From the NCBI GenBank assembly GCA_022606495.2, contig JAHDVE020007959.1:248001-312000 (forward strand): a stretch of 64,000 nucleotides of DNA. Reading direction: 5' to 3'. The translations under genes and the position numbers were made by a program. The DNA is from Halesus radiatus. Lineage: Eukaryota > Arthropoda > Insecta > Trichoptera > Limnephilidae. Under the pieces are notes generated by a model, which ran no database searches, was not told the origin of the DNA, and saw nothing but the letters and a program-made list of their open reading frames with translations. Shown in pieces: positions 44,705 through 53,437 of the stretch; within the stretch, counting starts at the first letter, position 1; every line of letters starts with the position of its first letter.

Positions 44705-44733
44705 TTGAAACTGTTTAGTTTATATGCTAAAAT
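44705..44733 (+). promoter_or_regulatory. Promoter of the sigma-like gene
   Basis: TTGAAA (44705-44710), a 17-base spacer and TAAAAT (44728-44733) preceded by an extended -10 TGC. Confidence 0.7.
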
Positions 44734-44782
44734 ATTGATAGAATCATATCGTCATCATCAACTAGTTTAAGAGGTGAAATCC

Positions 44783-45304
44783 ATGTTAAATAATGATAAT
44801 TTTTATAACCTGTATTTAGAAGACATAAAAGAAATTCCTCCCTGCACAAAAGCAGAAGAACAAGAACTCATAGGTAAATTGCAATCAAATCATACAAATG
44901 CATTCAAACGCCTAATAGAGGCAAATTTAAGTAAAGTACTAAGTTTAGCCAAAGCTTATGAAGACAAAGGCATACCAATTGCAGATTTAGTTCAAGAAGG
45001 CAATATGGCACTTACCATTGCAGTTTCAGAATATGAAAGTGGTGATTTCCACATATACCTGGAAGAAAAAATCACAGAAGCTTTTACAGAGGCAGTTATT
45101 ATGCACCAATTAGAGGAACAAACAGAAGAAGAAATTTTGGCCAGAATCAATGTACTTAAGGAAGTATCTTCTATGATGGCAAAAGAACTGGGCAGAGAGG
45201 CAACAATAGATGAATTGGCAGCTAAAATGAAAATGACAGAAGAAGAAATCAAAGGAATCATGAAAATGACATTAGCCGCAATTTCTGTAGATGCTGAACA
45301 ATAA
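44783..45304 (+). CDS. Sigma-70-like protein lacking region 4
   Basis: A 173-residue protein; ATG 44783 has GAGGTG 7 bases upstream, so the GTG inside that site (44774) is not used. Residues 8-40 resemble sigma region 1.2 (YLEDIKEIPPCTKAEEQELI). Residues 45-85 match region 2.1-2.2 (LIEANLSKVLSLAKAYEDKG, ADLVQEGNMALTIAVSEYE). Residues 115-165 match region 3 (MAKELGREATIDELAAKMKM). The promoter-recognition part of region 2 is degenerate and region 4 is absent. It could bind core polymerase without normal -35 recognition. Such short proteins are common in Lachnospiraceae; the role is not known to me. Confidence 0.8.
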   Translation: MLNNDNFYNLYLEDIKEIPPCTKAEEQELIGKLQSNHTNAFKRLIEANLSKVLSLAKAYEDKGIPIADLVQEGNMALTIAVSEYESGDFHIYLEEKITEAFTEAVIMHQLEEQTEEEILARINVLKEVSSMMAKELGREATIDELAAKMKMTEEEIKGIMKMTLAAISVDAEQ

Positions 45305-45327
45305 ACATGTTAATTAATTAACTATCA

Positions 45328-45356
45328 TTGATTTTGTTGCAATCCTATATTATTAT
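45328..45356 (+). promoter_or_regulatory. Probable promoter of the phosphofructokinase gene
   Basis: TTGATT (45328-45333), a 17-base spacer and TATTAT (45351-45356) lie about 50 bases before the start codon. Confidence 0.55.
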
Positions 45357-45406
45357 GTTTTTAGGCAAAGGGGAGCTGGAAAAAAATGTAATGGAGGATA
45401 TTATGT

Positions 45407-46651
45407 ATGGGAAAAAACAGAGGTAATGTAATTGTAGGTCAATCAGGAGGTCCTACAGCAGTAATTAATTCTAGTTTAGTTGGAGTTTACAAAACTGCAA
45501 AAGATCGTGGAGCTAAGATGGTATATGGCATGCTCCATGGGATTCAAGGGTTGTTAGAAGAACGATATGTGGATTTATCAGAACATATTAGAAATGATTT
45601 GGATATTGAACTACTAAAGAGGACGCCTTCTTCTTATTTAGGTTCCTGTCGTTTTAAATTGCCTGAAATCCATAAGGATAAGTCGATTTATGATAAGGTT
45701 TTTGAGATACTGGACAAACTAGAGATAGAATATTTCTTTTATATTGGCGGAAATGACTCTATGGATACCATTAAGAAGTTATCAGACTATGCACTACTTA
45801 CCGGAAGTAAAATTCGGTTCATGGGAGTGCCAAAAACAATTGATAATGACTTGGCTGTCACCGATCATACTCCCGGTTATGGTAGTGCCGCTAAGTATAT
45901 CGGTTCCATTACAAAAGAAGTAATTCGTGATGGTCTGGTATACGATCAGCAAAGTGTAACCATACTAGAGATTATGGGAAGAAATGCTGGTTGGCTAACA
46001 GGTGCAGCAGCACTGGCAGGTTGTGAGGATTGTGGAGGACCTGATCTCATTTATCTTCCAGAAATTCCATTCCATGTTGACAAATTTATGGATAAGGTAG
46101 CACAACTTCATAAGAAAAAGAAATCTGTGGTAATCGCAGTTTCAGAAGGAATAAAGTTGGATGATGGAAGATACCTTTGTGAGCTAACAGAAGGAATTGA
46201 GTATACCGATGCATTTGGACATAAACAGCTTACTGGTGCAGCAAGGTTCTTAGCGGAGAAGATTTCTAGAGAGGTAAAAGGCTGCAAAACCAGAGCAATT
46301 GAATTTAACTCTTTACAACGTTGCGCTTCTCATATTGTTTCCAGAGTAGATATAACAGAGGCTTTCCAAGTAGGAGGTGCAGCTGTTAAGGCAGCATTTG
46401 AAGGTGAAACTGGTAAGATGATTATATTAAAAAGAGTATCAGACGATCCCTATATCTGCATAACTGATATTTATGATGTACATAAAATTGCTAATATCGA
46501 AAAGAAGGTTCCCCGAGAGTGGATCAATGAAGATGGTAGTAACGTAACAGCAGATTTTATGAACTATTTAAAACCATTAATTCAAGCAGAATTAACTCCT
46601 ATCATGGTAGATGGTCTTCCAAGACATTTACATTATGACAACAAACTATAA
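45407..46651 (+). CDS. 6-phosphofructokinase, probably pyrophosphate-dependent (EC 2.7.1.90)
   Basis: A 414-residue protein with GGAGG before the ATG. It opens with VGQSGGPTAVIN (phosphate-binding loop). GGNDS (114-118) replaces the GGDGS of ATP-dependent enzymes, and PKTIDND (142-148) has the lysine typical of PPi-dependent or clade-III enzymes. MGRNAGWLTG follows. It converts fructose-6-phosphate to fructose-1,6-bisphosphate, reversibly if PPi is the donor. It is larger than the classical 320-residue ATP enzyme. The gene stands alone. Donor specificity is inferred from these two motifs. Confidence 0.88.
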   Translation: MGKNRGNVIVGQSGGPTAVINSSLVGVYKTAKDRGAKMVYGMLHGIQGLLEERYVDLSEHIRNDLDIELLKRTPSSYLGSCRFKLPEIHKDKSIYDKVFEILDKLEIEYFFYIGGNDSMDTIKKLSDYALLTGSKIRFMGVPKTIDNDLAVTDHTPGYGSAAKYIGSITKEVIRDGLVYDQQSVTILEIMGRNAGWLTGAAALAGCEDCGGPDLIYLPEIPFHVDKFMDKVAQLHKKKKSVVIAVSEGIKLDDGRYLCELTEGIEYTDAFGHKQLTGAARFLAEKISREVKGCKTRAIEFNSLQRCASHIVSRVDITEAFQVGGAAVKAAFEGETGKMIILKRVSDDPYICITDIYDVHKIANIEKKVPREWINEDGSNVTADFMNYLKPLIQAELTPIMVDGLPRHLHYDNKL

Positions 46652-46664
46652 TTACTACTTATAA

Positions 46665-46722
46665 ATACCATAAGATATATTAATTTTTCTAATTGATATG
46701 TCTTGTGGTATTATATTATATA
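46665..46722 (+). terminator. Hairpin after the phosphofructokinase gene
   Basis: ATACCATAAGATATAT (46665-46680) pairs with ATATGTCTTGTGGTAT (46696-46711), with two G-U pairs. The tail is T/A-rich rather than a clean T run. Confidence 0.55.
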
Positions 46723-46759
46723 TAGAATATAAAATGAAGGAAACAATCAGGAGGTACCT

Positions 46760-49700
46760 ATGAGCATAAAACGTATCTATGTTGAGAAAAAACAAACCTA
46801 CGCAGTGAAAGCAAAAGAATTATGTGAGGAAATTAGCAGCTATTTGGATATTCAAACAGTGACAGGAGTTCGGGTACTCATCCGATATGATATAGAAAAT
46901 CTATCAGAAGAAACATTTGAGGTATCGAAAAATATTATATTTTCTGAGCCCCCAGTGGATATTTTATATGAAGAGAATATTGAATATGAAAAGAATGATA
47001 CAATATTTACTGTGGAATATCTTTCAGGACAATTTGACCAAAGGGCAGATTCTGCGCAGCAGTGTGTAAAACTACTAAATGAAAAAGAAGAACCCATTAT
47101 TAAATCAGCAACAACCTATGTATTGTCAGGAACCTTTTCACAAATTCAGCTAGATGCAATCAAGTCTTTTTGTATCAATCCTGTAGATTCACGAGAAGCA
47201 CACAAGGACAAGCCAAAAACCTTACAATCTGTTTTTGAAATTCCAGCAGATGTAAAGATATTTGAAGGATTTAATGATTTAGATGAAGAGAATTTAAAAG
47301 AGATGTATATATCCTTAAATTTGGCAATGACCTTTAAGGACTTTTTGCATATTCAAAATTATTTTAAAGAGGAAGAACATAGAGATCCTTCTATGACAGA
47401 AATTCGTGTGTTAGATACCTATTGGTCAGATCATTGCAGGCATACTACGTTTCAGACGGAATTAAAACATATTTCATTTACAGATGGGGATTATAAAGAA
47501 CCTATGGTGGAGACTTATGAACAATATGTAAGTGACCATAAGGAAATTTTTAAAGATAGAGATGATAAATATATTTGTTTAATGGATTTAGCCCTAATGG
47601 CAATGAGAAAACTGCAAAAAGAAGGCAAACTGGAGGATATGGAAATTTCAGATGAAATTAATGCCTGCAGTATTGTAGTTCCAGTTGAAATAGATGGGAA
47701 AACAGAGGAATGGTTAGTGAATTTCAAAAACGAAACCCACAATCATCCCACAGAGATAGAGCCATTTGGAGGGGCAGCAACCTGTCTGGGGGGAGCAATC
47801 CGCGACCCTTTATCAGGTCGCACCTATGTTTATCAAGCTATGCGAATTACAGGGGCAGCAGATCCAACCAAACCTTTAACTGAAACCTTAAAAGGAAAAC
47901 TCCCCCAAAGAAAAATTGTAACAGGTGCAGCCAGAGGTTATAGTTCTTATGGTAATCAGATAGGTCTTGCAACTGGTTATGTAAAAGAAATTTATCATCC
48001 GAACTATGTGGCAAAAAGAATGGAAATTGGCGCGGTTATGGGAGCGGCGCCAAGGGCAAATGTCATTCGGGAAACCTCAGACCCAGGAGATATTGTTATA
48101 TTATTAGGAGGTAGAACCGGTCGTGATGGATGCGGAGGTGCTACTGGGTCGTCCAAAGTTCATACAGAGGAATCTATCGAATCCTGTGGTGCAGAAGTTC
48201 AAAAAGGAAATGCTCCTACTGAAAGAAAAATCCAACGGCTGTTCAGAAGAAAAGAAGTGAGTTTATTAATCAAAAAATGTAATGACTTTGGTGCTGGTGG
48301 AGTTTCAGTAGCTATTGGTGAACTGGCAGATGGGCTTCAAATAGATTTAGACAAAGTTCCTAAGAAGTATGCAGGTCTTGATGGTACAGAAATGGCTATT
48401 TCTGAATCCCAAGAAAGAATGGCAATTGTAGTGGATCCAAAAGATGTTGACCAAATGCTAGCATATGCAATGGAAGAAAACTTAGAGGCTGTGACCGTAG
48501 CAGTTGTTTTGGAGATGCCAAGATTAATCATGAACTGGCGGGGAAATACCATTGTTGATATAAGCCGCACCTTCTTAGATACCAATGGCGCTCATCAGGA
48601 AACAGATGTAGTGGTTGAAGTTCCTAATCACAATGGAAGCAAATTTATAAAAACACAGATCACAGATGTGAAAGAAAAATGGTTATCTATGCTAAAGGAC
48701 TTAAATGTCTGCTCACAAAAAGGACTTGTAGAAATGTTTGATGGTTCTATTGGTGCTGGTTCTGTTTTCATGCCTTATGGTGGAACTTATCAAATGACAG
48801 AGTCACAAACCATGGTAGCTAAACTTCCAGTTTTAGAAGGAAAAACAGATACAGTTACTATGATGAGTTATGGATTTGATCCATATTTATCATCATGGAG
48901 CCCATTTCATGGAGCTGTCTATGCAGTGGTGTCCTCAGTAGCAAAAATTGTATCATCAGGTGGGGATTATAGTAAAATTCGATTTACTTTTCAAGAATAT
49001 TTCAGGAGAATGACAGAAGAAGCTTCTCGCTGGAGCCAGCCATTTTCAGCCTTGTTAGGTGCATATTCTGCACAAATGGGATTTGGTCTACCTTCCATAG
49101 GAGGAAAAGACAGTATGTCTGGAACCTTTCATGAAATAGATGTACCACCTACACTGGTTTCATTTGCCATAGATATAGCAAACAGTAAACATATCATTTC
49201 ACCAGAATTTAAGAGGGCAGGTAATAAAATCGTTTTCTTTCAAATGGAAAAAGATAAATATGATTTGCCAGTATATAGCCATATGATGGAAATGTATACA
49301 AAAATTCATGAGGATATTAAATCAGGTACTATTATTTCTGCTTATGCTTTAGAAAATAATGGTATTGCAGAAGCAGTCAGTAAAATGGCCTTTGGGAATC
49401 AACTAGGTGTGAAAATAGAACACAATCTTGCAGCAGAAGATTTATTTGCATCAGGTTGGGGAAACTTAATCGCCGAAATTCCTGATGGAAAAGTAGGAGA
49501 ACTTTCAGGATGTTATACAGTTATTGGTGAAGTAACAGACAAAAAAACCTTTGAATACCAGAATGTGCTGATTACTTTGGAAGAGGCATTAAATAATTGG
49601 ACAATTCCTTTAGAAAAAGTGTTTCCAACCAAGTCCCATGTGAAACAGGAGCCAATAAGCAGAAAACTGTACCATACAGACAGTATTTATATTTGTAAAC

Positions 49701-50509
49701 AAAAGGTGGCAAAACCAACCGTGTTTATACCTGTATTTCCTGGAACAAATTGTGAATATGATAGTAAAAGAGCTTTTGAACAGGCAGGTGCTAATGTAAT
49801 TACTCAGGTATTTAAAAATGTAACAGCCTCAGATATACTGACTTCCATCAAGGAATTTAAAACTGGCATTCAAAAGTCTCAAATTGTTTTGTTCCCTGGC
49901 GGATTTTCAGCTGGAGATGAACCGGATGGATCGGCGAAATTTTTTGCAACTGTATTTAGAAATCAGGTGATGAAAGAAGAAATCAATAAGTTATTAAACC
50001 AAAGAGATGGCTTAATGTTGGGGATTTGTAATGGTTTTCAGGCTCTTATTAAATTAGGATTAGTTCCTTATGGAGAAATATTGGAACAAACAACAGATTC
50101 ACCTACCTTAACTACAAATAGTATAGGACGCCATATTTCCAAAATGATATATACAAAAGTGGTATCGGATAAGTCCCCATGGCTTATGCAAGCAAAATTA
50201 GGCAAAATTTATTGCAATCCAGCATCTCATGGGGAGGGACGTTTTGTAGCCAGCGATCATTGGCTAAATCAACTCATCCAAAATGGTCAGGTTGCAACTC
50301 AATATGTGGATGTGTTTGGAAATCCCACCATGAATGAAGATTGGAATCCGAATGGTTCTTATAGGGCAATTGAAGGTATAACCAGTCCTGATGGAAGGAT
50401 ATTTGGTAAGATGGCTCATTCAGAACGAAAAGGGAAAGACGTAGCTATTAATATTTATGGAGAACAGGACATGAGGATTTTTGAATCTGGAGTTGAATAT
50501 TTTAGATAA
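46760..50509 (+). CDS. purL: Phosphoribosylformylglycinamidine synthase, single-chain (EC 6.3.5.3)
   Basis: A 1249-residue enzyme with CAGGAGG before the ATG. The N-terminal PurS-like and linker regions (1-200) are followed by the ATP-grasp-like synthetase halves (DTYWSDHCRHTTF, NFKNETHNHPTEIEPFGGAA, VHTEESIESCGAEVQKG). The C-terminal glutamine amidotransferase domain (from about 990) has VFPGTNCEYD, the nucleophile C1090 in GICNGFQ, and H1157 and E1159 in SHGEGR. It makes FGAM from FGAR in purine synthesis. Many Gram-positive bacteria use separate PurS, PurQ and PurL; this fused clostridial form is outside a pur operon. No riboswitch is visible in the short leader. Confidence 0.95.
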   Translation: MSIKRIYVEKKQTYAVKAKELCEEISSYLDIQTVTGVRVLIRYDIENLSEETFEVSKNIIFSEPPVDILYEENIEYEKNDTIFTVEYLSGQFDQRADSAQQCVKLLNEKEEPIIKSATTYVLSGTFSQIQLDAIKSFCINPVDSREAHKDKPKTLQSVFEIPADVKIFEGFNDLDEENLKEMYISLNLAMTFKDFLHIQNYFKEEEHRDPSMTEIRVLDTYWSDHCRHTTFQTELKHISFTDGDYKEPMVETYEQYVSDHKEIFKDRDDKYICLMDLALMAMRKLQKEGKLEDMEISDEINACSIVVPVEIDGKTEEWLVNFKNETHNHPTEIEPFGGAATCLGGAIRDPLSGRTYVYQAMRITGAADPTKPLTETLKGKLPQRKIVTGAARGYSSYGNQIGLATGYVKEIYHPNYVAKRMEIGAVMGAAPRANVIRETSDPGDIVILLGGRTGRDGCGGATGSSKVHTEESIESCGAEVQKGNAPTERKIQRLFRRKEVSLLIKKCNDFGAGGVSVAIGELADGLQIDLDKVPKKYAGLDGTEMAISESQERMAIVVDPKDVDQMLAYAMEENLEAVTVAVVLEMPRLIMNWRGNTIVDISRTFLDTNGAHQETDVVVEVPNHNGSKFIKTQITDVKEKWLSMLKDLNVCSQKGLVEMFDGSIGAGSVFMPYGGTYQMTESQTMVAKLPVLEGKTDTVTMMSYGFDPYLSSWSPFHGAVYAVVSSVAKIVSSGGDYSKIRFTFQEYFRRMTEEASRWSQPFSALLGAYSAQMGFGLPSIGGKDSMSGTFHEIDVPPTLVSFAIDIANSKHIISPEFKRAGNKIVFFQMEKDKYDLPVYSHMMEMYTKIHEDIKSGTIISAYALENNGIAEAVSKMAFGNQLGVKIEHNLAAEDLFASGWGNLIAEIPDGKVGELSGCYTVIGEVTDKKTFEYQNVLITLEEALNNWTIPLEKVFPTKSHVKQEPISRKLYHTDSIYICKQKVAKPTVFIPVFPGTNCEYDSKRAFEQAGANVITQVFKNVTASDILTSIKEFKTGIQKSQIVLFPGGFSAGDEPDGSAKFFATVFRNQVMKEEINKLLNQRDGLMLGICNGFQALIKLGLVPYGEILEQTTDSPTLTTNSIGRHISKMIYTKVVSDKSPWLMQAKLGKIYCNPASHGEGRFVASDHWLNQLIQNGQVATQYVDVFGNPTMNEDWNPNGSYRAIEGITSPDGRIFGKMAHSERKGKDVAINIYGEQDMRIFESGVEYFR

Positions 50510-50576
50510 AATTTTTAGTAGAACTAGTAGCCATAGTTTGTTTTTTACTATACAGGAAAATGTAATAAATTGTTAT

Positions 50577-50612
50577 AAAAAAGGGGTTGTCTTAGAACAG
50601 CCCTTTTTGTAT
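50577..50612 (+). terminator. purL terminator
   Basis: AAAAAGGGGTTGT pairs with ACAGCCCTTTTTGT around CTTAGA (50577-50610). It separates purL from the next gene and shows that the longer upstream start of that gene (50481) is not natural. Confidence 0.85.
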
Positions 50613-50654
50613 AATAAGAAGAAGGGTTATAATTACCAGATGACAGGAGATTAC

Positions 50655-51884
50655 ATGAGTAAAGTATTAATTATTGGTGGCGGTGCATCAGGTATGATGG
50701 CAGCCATAGCAGCAGCAGGTAATGGCAATGAAGTACATATTTTTGAGAAAAATGAAAAGCTTGGTAAAAAATTATTTATAACAGGGAAGGGACGTTGTAA
50801 TATTACCAATGCCAGTGATGTAGAGTCTCTCCTATTAAATATTGTAACAAATAGTAAGTTTTTATATAGTGCATTTCATGGCTTTCATAGTTATGATATG
50901 ATAGAATTTTTAGAAGCCTGTGGATTAAAAACTAAAATTGAACGAGGTAATCGTGTATTTCCCCAATCAGACAAATCCTCCGATGTGATTTTCACTCTTC
51001 AAAAAAAGATAAAAGAGCTAGGTGCAGTGATTCATTTGAATACTGATGTAAAAGACATTATTGTGGAAAATGGTTGCTGCAAAGGTATTTTATTAAAGAA
51101 TAAAGAAAGAATACTTTCAGATGCGGTGATTGTAGCCACTGGGGGATATTCCTATCAGACAACAGGCTCAACAGGAGATGGATATAAGTTTGCTAAAAAT
51201 TCAGGACATGGGATAACTGAAATTTCTCCAGCATTAGTTCCATTTTTAGCAAAAGAGGAATGGGCAAAAGATCTACAAGGTTTATCCTTAAAGAATATCG
51301 AGGTAAGGATTTCTGCCGATCAGAAAATTTTATATAAAGAATTTGGGGAAATGTTATTTACTCATTACGGAGTTAGTGGACCAGTACTCTTAAGTGCCAG
51401 CAGTTATGTGTCTAGAAGGCTGAAAAACCAGCATCTAACCCTTTCTATTGACCTAAAGCCAGCATTGTCTCAAGAACAGCTGGATGCAAGAATACTAAGG
51501 GATTTTGAAGAGGCGAAGAATAAACAATTTAAAAATGCATTAATTCACCTATATCCTTCTAAGCTAATTCCTGTTATGATAGAGAGGTCCGGGATTTCAC
51601 CTGACAAAAAAGTGAATGAGATTTCAAAAGAACAGCGTTTGAATCTTGTTATGCTGACCAAGAATTTTACTCTTACATTAATTGGCCTTAGGGATTACAA
51701 TGAAGCTATCATAACCCAGGGTGGAGTTTCGGTAAAAGACATTCGTCCATCTACTATGGAATCCAAACAGGTTCAGGGCTTATATTTTATTGGAGAGGTA
51801 TTGGATTTAGATGGTGTTACAGGAGGATTTAACCTGCAGATTGCTTGGTCTACAGCATATGCTGCAGGAAAAAGTATATACTAG
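50655..51884 (+). CDS. HI0933/YhiN-family FAD-dependent oxidoreductase
   Basis: A 409-residue flavoprotein; CAGGAGA lies 6 bases before the ATG at 50655. The N-terminal dinucleotide-binding loop is VLIIGGGASGMMAAIAAA, followed by FEKNEKLGKKLFITGKGRCN, a hallmark of this family. The C-terminal GEVLDLDGVTGGFNLQIAWS closes the FAD site. Substrate and physiological reaction are not established for this family. It stands 11 bases before cmk and starts a cluster with cmk, ispH and the S1 gene, a gene order I recall as frequent in clostridia. Confidence 0.88.
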   Translation: MSKVLIIGGGASGMMAAIAAAGNGNEVHIFEKNEKLGKKLFITGKGRCNITNASDVESLLLNIVTNSKFLYSAFHGFHSYDMIEFLEACGLKTKIERGNRVFPQSDKSSDVIFTLQKKIKELGAVIHLNTDVKDIIVENGCCKGILLKNKERILSDAVIVATGGYSYQTTGSTGDGYKFAKNSGHGITEISPALVPFLAKEEWAKDLQGLSLKNIEVRISADQKILYKEFGEMLFTHYGVSGPVLLSASSYVSRRLKNQHLTLSIDLKPALSQEQLDARILRDFEEAKNKQFKNALIHLYPSKLIPVMIERSGISPDKKVNEISKEQRLNLVMLTKNFTLTLIGLRDYNEAIITQGGVSVKDIRPSTMESKQVQGLYFIGEVLDLDGVTGGFNLQIAWSTAYAAGKSIY

Positions 51885-51895
51885 GAGGAGGTCAC

Positions 51896-52579
51896 ATGTC
51901 ATTTAGCATAGCAATCGATGGTCCTGCTGGAGCGGGTAAGAGCACAATTGCAAAAAAAATAGCTAAAAAATTAGATTTTATTTATATTGATACAGGAGCT
52001 ATGTATCGTGCCATGGCCTACTACTTTATAACAAAAAAAATTGCACCTGAAGATGAAGTGTTAATTAACACAGCCTGCAAAGAAGTATCTATTTCTCTGG
52101 CTTATGAAAAAGGTGAACAGCAAATCATACTCAATGGTGAGAATATTACAAAATTCATACGTACAGAACAAGTAGGGAATATGGCCTCAGTTACCTGTGT
52201 TTATTTAGTGGTAAGAACAAAATTAGTAGAAATTCAACAAAAACTAGCATCTGAGTCTGATGTGGTTATGGATGGCCGGGATATTGGTACCTGTGTTCTT
52301 CCACATGCTCAAGTGAAGATATACTTAACAGCTGATGTAACAACAAGAGCCATGAGAAGATATCATGAGCTAGTAGGAAAAAATATTCCTTGTAAGCTAA
52401 AGGATATTGAAGATGATATTATAGACAGAGATAGAAGAGATATGACTCGTGAACTCTCTCCACTTAAACAGGCTGATGATGCGATTTTATTAGATTCATC
52501 AGATATGTCTATTGAAGAAGTAGTGAATGATATTATCAAACTGTACCATAATAATAATAAAGAAGGAGGACCCAGCTAA
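51896..52579 (+). CDS. cmk: Cytidylate kinase (EC 2.7.4.25)
   Basis: A 227-residue protein; GGAGGAGG (51884-51891) precedes the ATG at 51896. The P-loop is IDGPAGAGKST, followed by YIDTGAMYRAMAYY, DGRDIGT (CMP contact) and the lid region RRYHEL..KDIEDDIIDRDRRD. It phosphorylates CMP and dCMP. The TAA stop is directly followed by the TTG start of ispH, so translation is probably coupled. Everything expected for the family is present. Confidence 0.95.
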   Translation: MSFSIAIDGPAGAGKSTIAKKIAKKLDFIYIDTGAMYRAMAYYFITKKIAPEDEVLINTACKEVSISLAYEKGEQQIILNGENITKFIRTEQVGNMASVTCVYLVVRTKLVEIQQKLASESDVVMDGRDIGTCVLPHAQVKIYLTADVTTRAMRRYHELVGKNIPCKLKDIEDDIIDRDRRDMTRELSPLKQADDAILLDSSDMSIEEVVNDIIKLYHNNNKEGGPS

Positions 52580-53437
52580 TTGGAAATTAAAATGGCAAAA
52601 AGTGCTGGATTTTGCTTTGGAGTAAAACGAGCAGTAGATAAAGTTTATGAACAGATCCATAGTGTGAGTGAAAAACCAATCTATACGTTTGGTTCTATTA
52701 TTCATAATGAAGAAGTAGTGAAAACTCTCACTAATCAGGGTGTTCAAGTAATAAATACAGAAGAAGAATTAAAAGGCATAGGACAAGGTATTGTGGTAAT
52801 TCGTTCTCATGGTGTAAGTAAACATATCTATGAAGTTTTAGAGCAAAATCAAAAGATAGATATGATTGATGCAACCTGTCCATTTGTTACAAAAATCCAC
52901 AAAATAGTAAAAGAACAAAGTGAGCTAGGAAATCAAGTGATAATTATTGGTAATGAAGAGCATCCGGAAGTCTTAGGAATAAAAGGATGGGGAAATTCAC
53001 ACACTATAGTGATAGAAAATGAATCGCAAATAAATAAATTAGAAGCTTTCAAAGAGAAAAAGTTTTGTATTGTAGCTCAAACGACATTTAGTTACAACAA
53101 ATTTCAAGATATAGTTGAAAAAATTTCTAAAAAGGGTTATGATATATGTGTTTTAAATACGATTTGCAATGCAACACAAGAAAGGCAGATTGAAGCAAAG
53201 CAGATTGCCAAAGAAGTAGAGGCAATGATTGTTATTGGAGATAAAAATAGTTCTAATACCCAAAAGCTTTATGAAATATGTCAAAATGAATGTGAAAATA
53301 CTTACTATATACAGACTCTTGGCGATTTACTACCTAGATGGGTAAGTTCTGTGCGCAGCGTAGGTATTACAGCAGGGGCTTCAACCCCGAATAATATTAT
53401 TGAGGAGGTTCATACTAATGTCAGAATTAAGTTTTGA
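52580..53437 (+). CDS. ispH: 4-hydroxy-3-methylbut-2-enyl diphosphate reductase (EC 1.17.7.4)
   Basis: A 285-residue protein starting at TTG directly after the cmk stop, with AAGGAGG 10 bases upstream. The three iron-sulfur cysteines are in AGFCFGVKRAV, DATCPFVTKIH and NTICNATQERQ. IRSHGV and EEHPEVLGI are further family motifs, and the C-terminus has ITAGASTPN. It catalyses the last step of the non-mevalonate isoprenoid pathway. The end overlaps the S1 gene start by 20 bases. In some clostridia IspH and the S1 protein are fused; here they remain separate. Confidence 0.95.
   Translation: MEIKMAKSAGFCFGVKRAVDKVYEQIHSVSEKPIYTFGSIIHNEEVVKTLTNQGVQVINTEEELKGIGQGIVVIRSHGVSKHIYEVLEQNQKIDMIDATCPFVTKIHKIVKEQSELGNQVIIIGNEEHPEVLGIKGWGNSHTIVIENESQINKLEAFKEKKFCIVAQTTFSYNKFQDIVEKISKKGYDICVLNTICNATQERQIEAKQIAKEVEAMIVIGDKNSSNTQKLYEICQNECENTYYIQTLGDLLPRWVSSVRSVGITAGASTPNNIIEEVHTNVRIKF

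Noticed and set aside
50481..50654. Longer start for the flavoprotein
   Set aside because: It would overlap the end of purL and its terminator hairpin. The ATG at 50655 aligns with the dinucleotide-binding fold.
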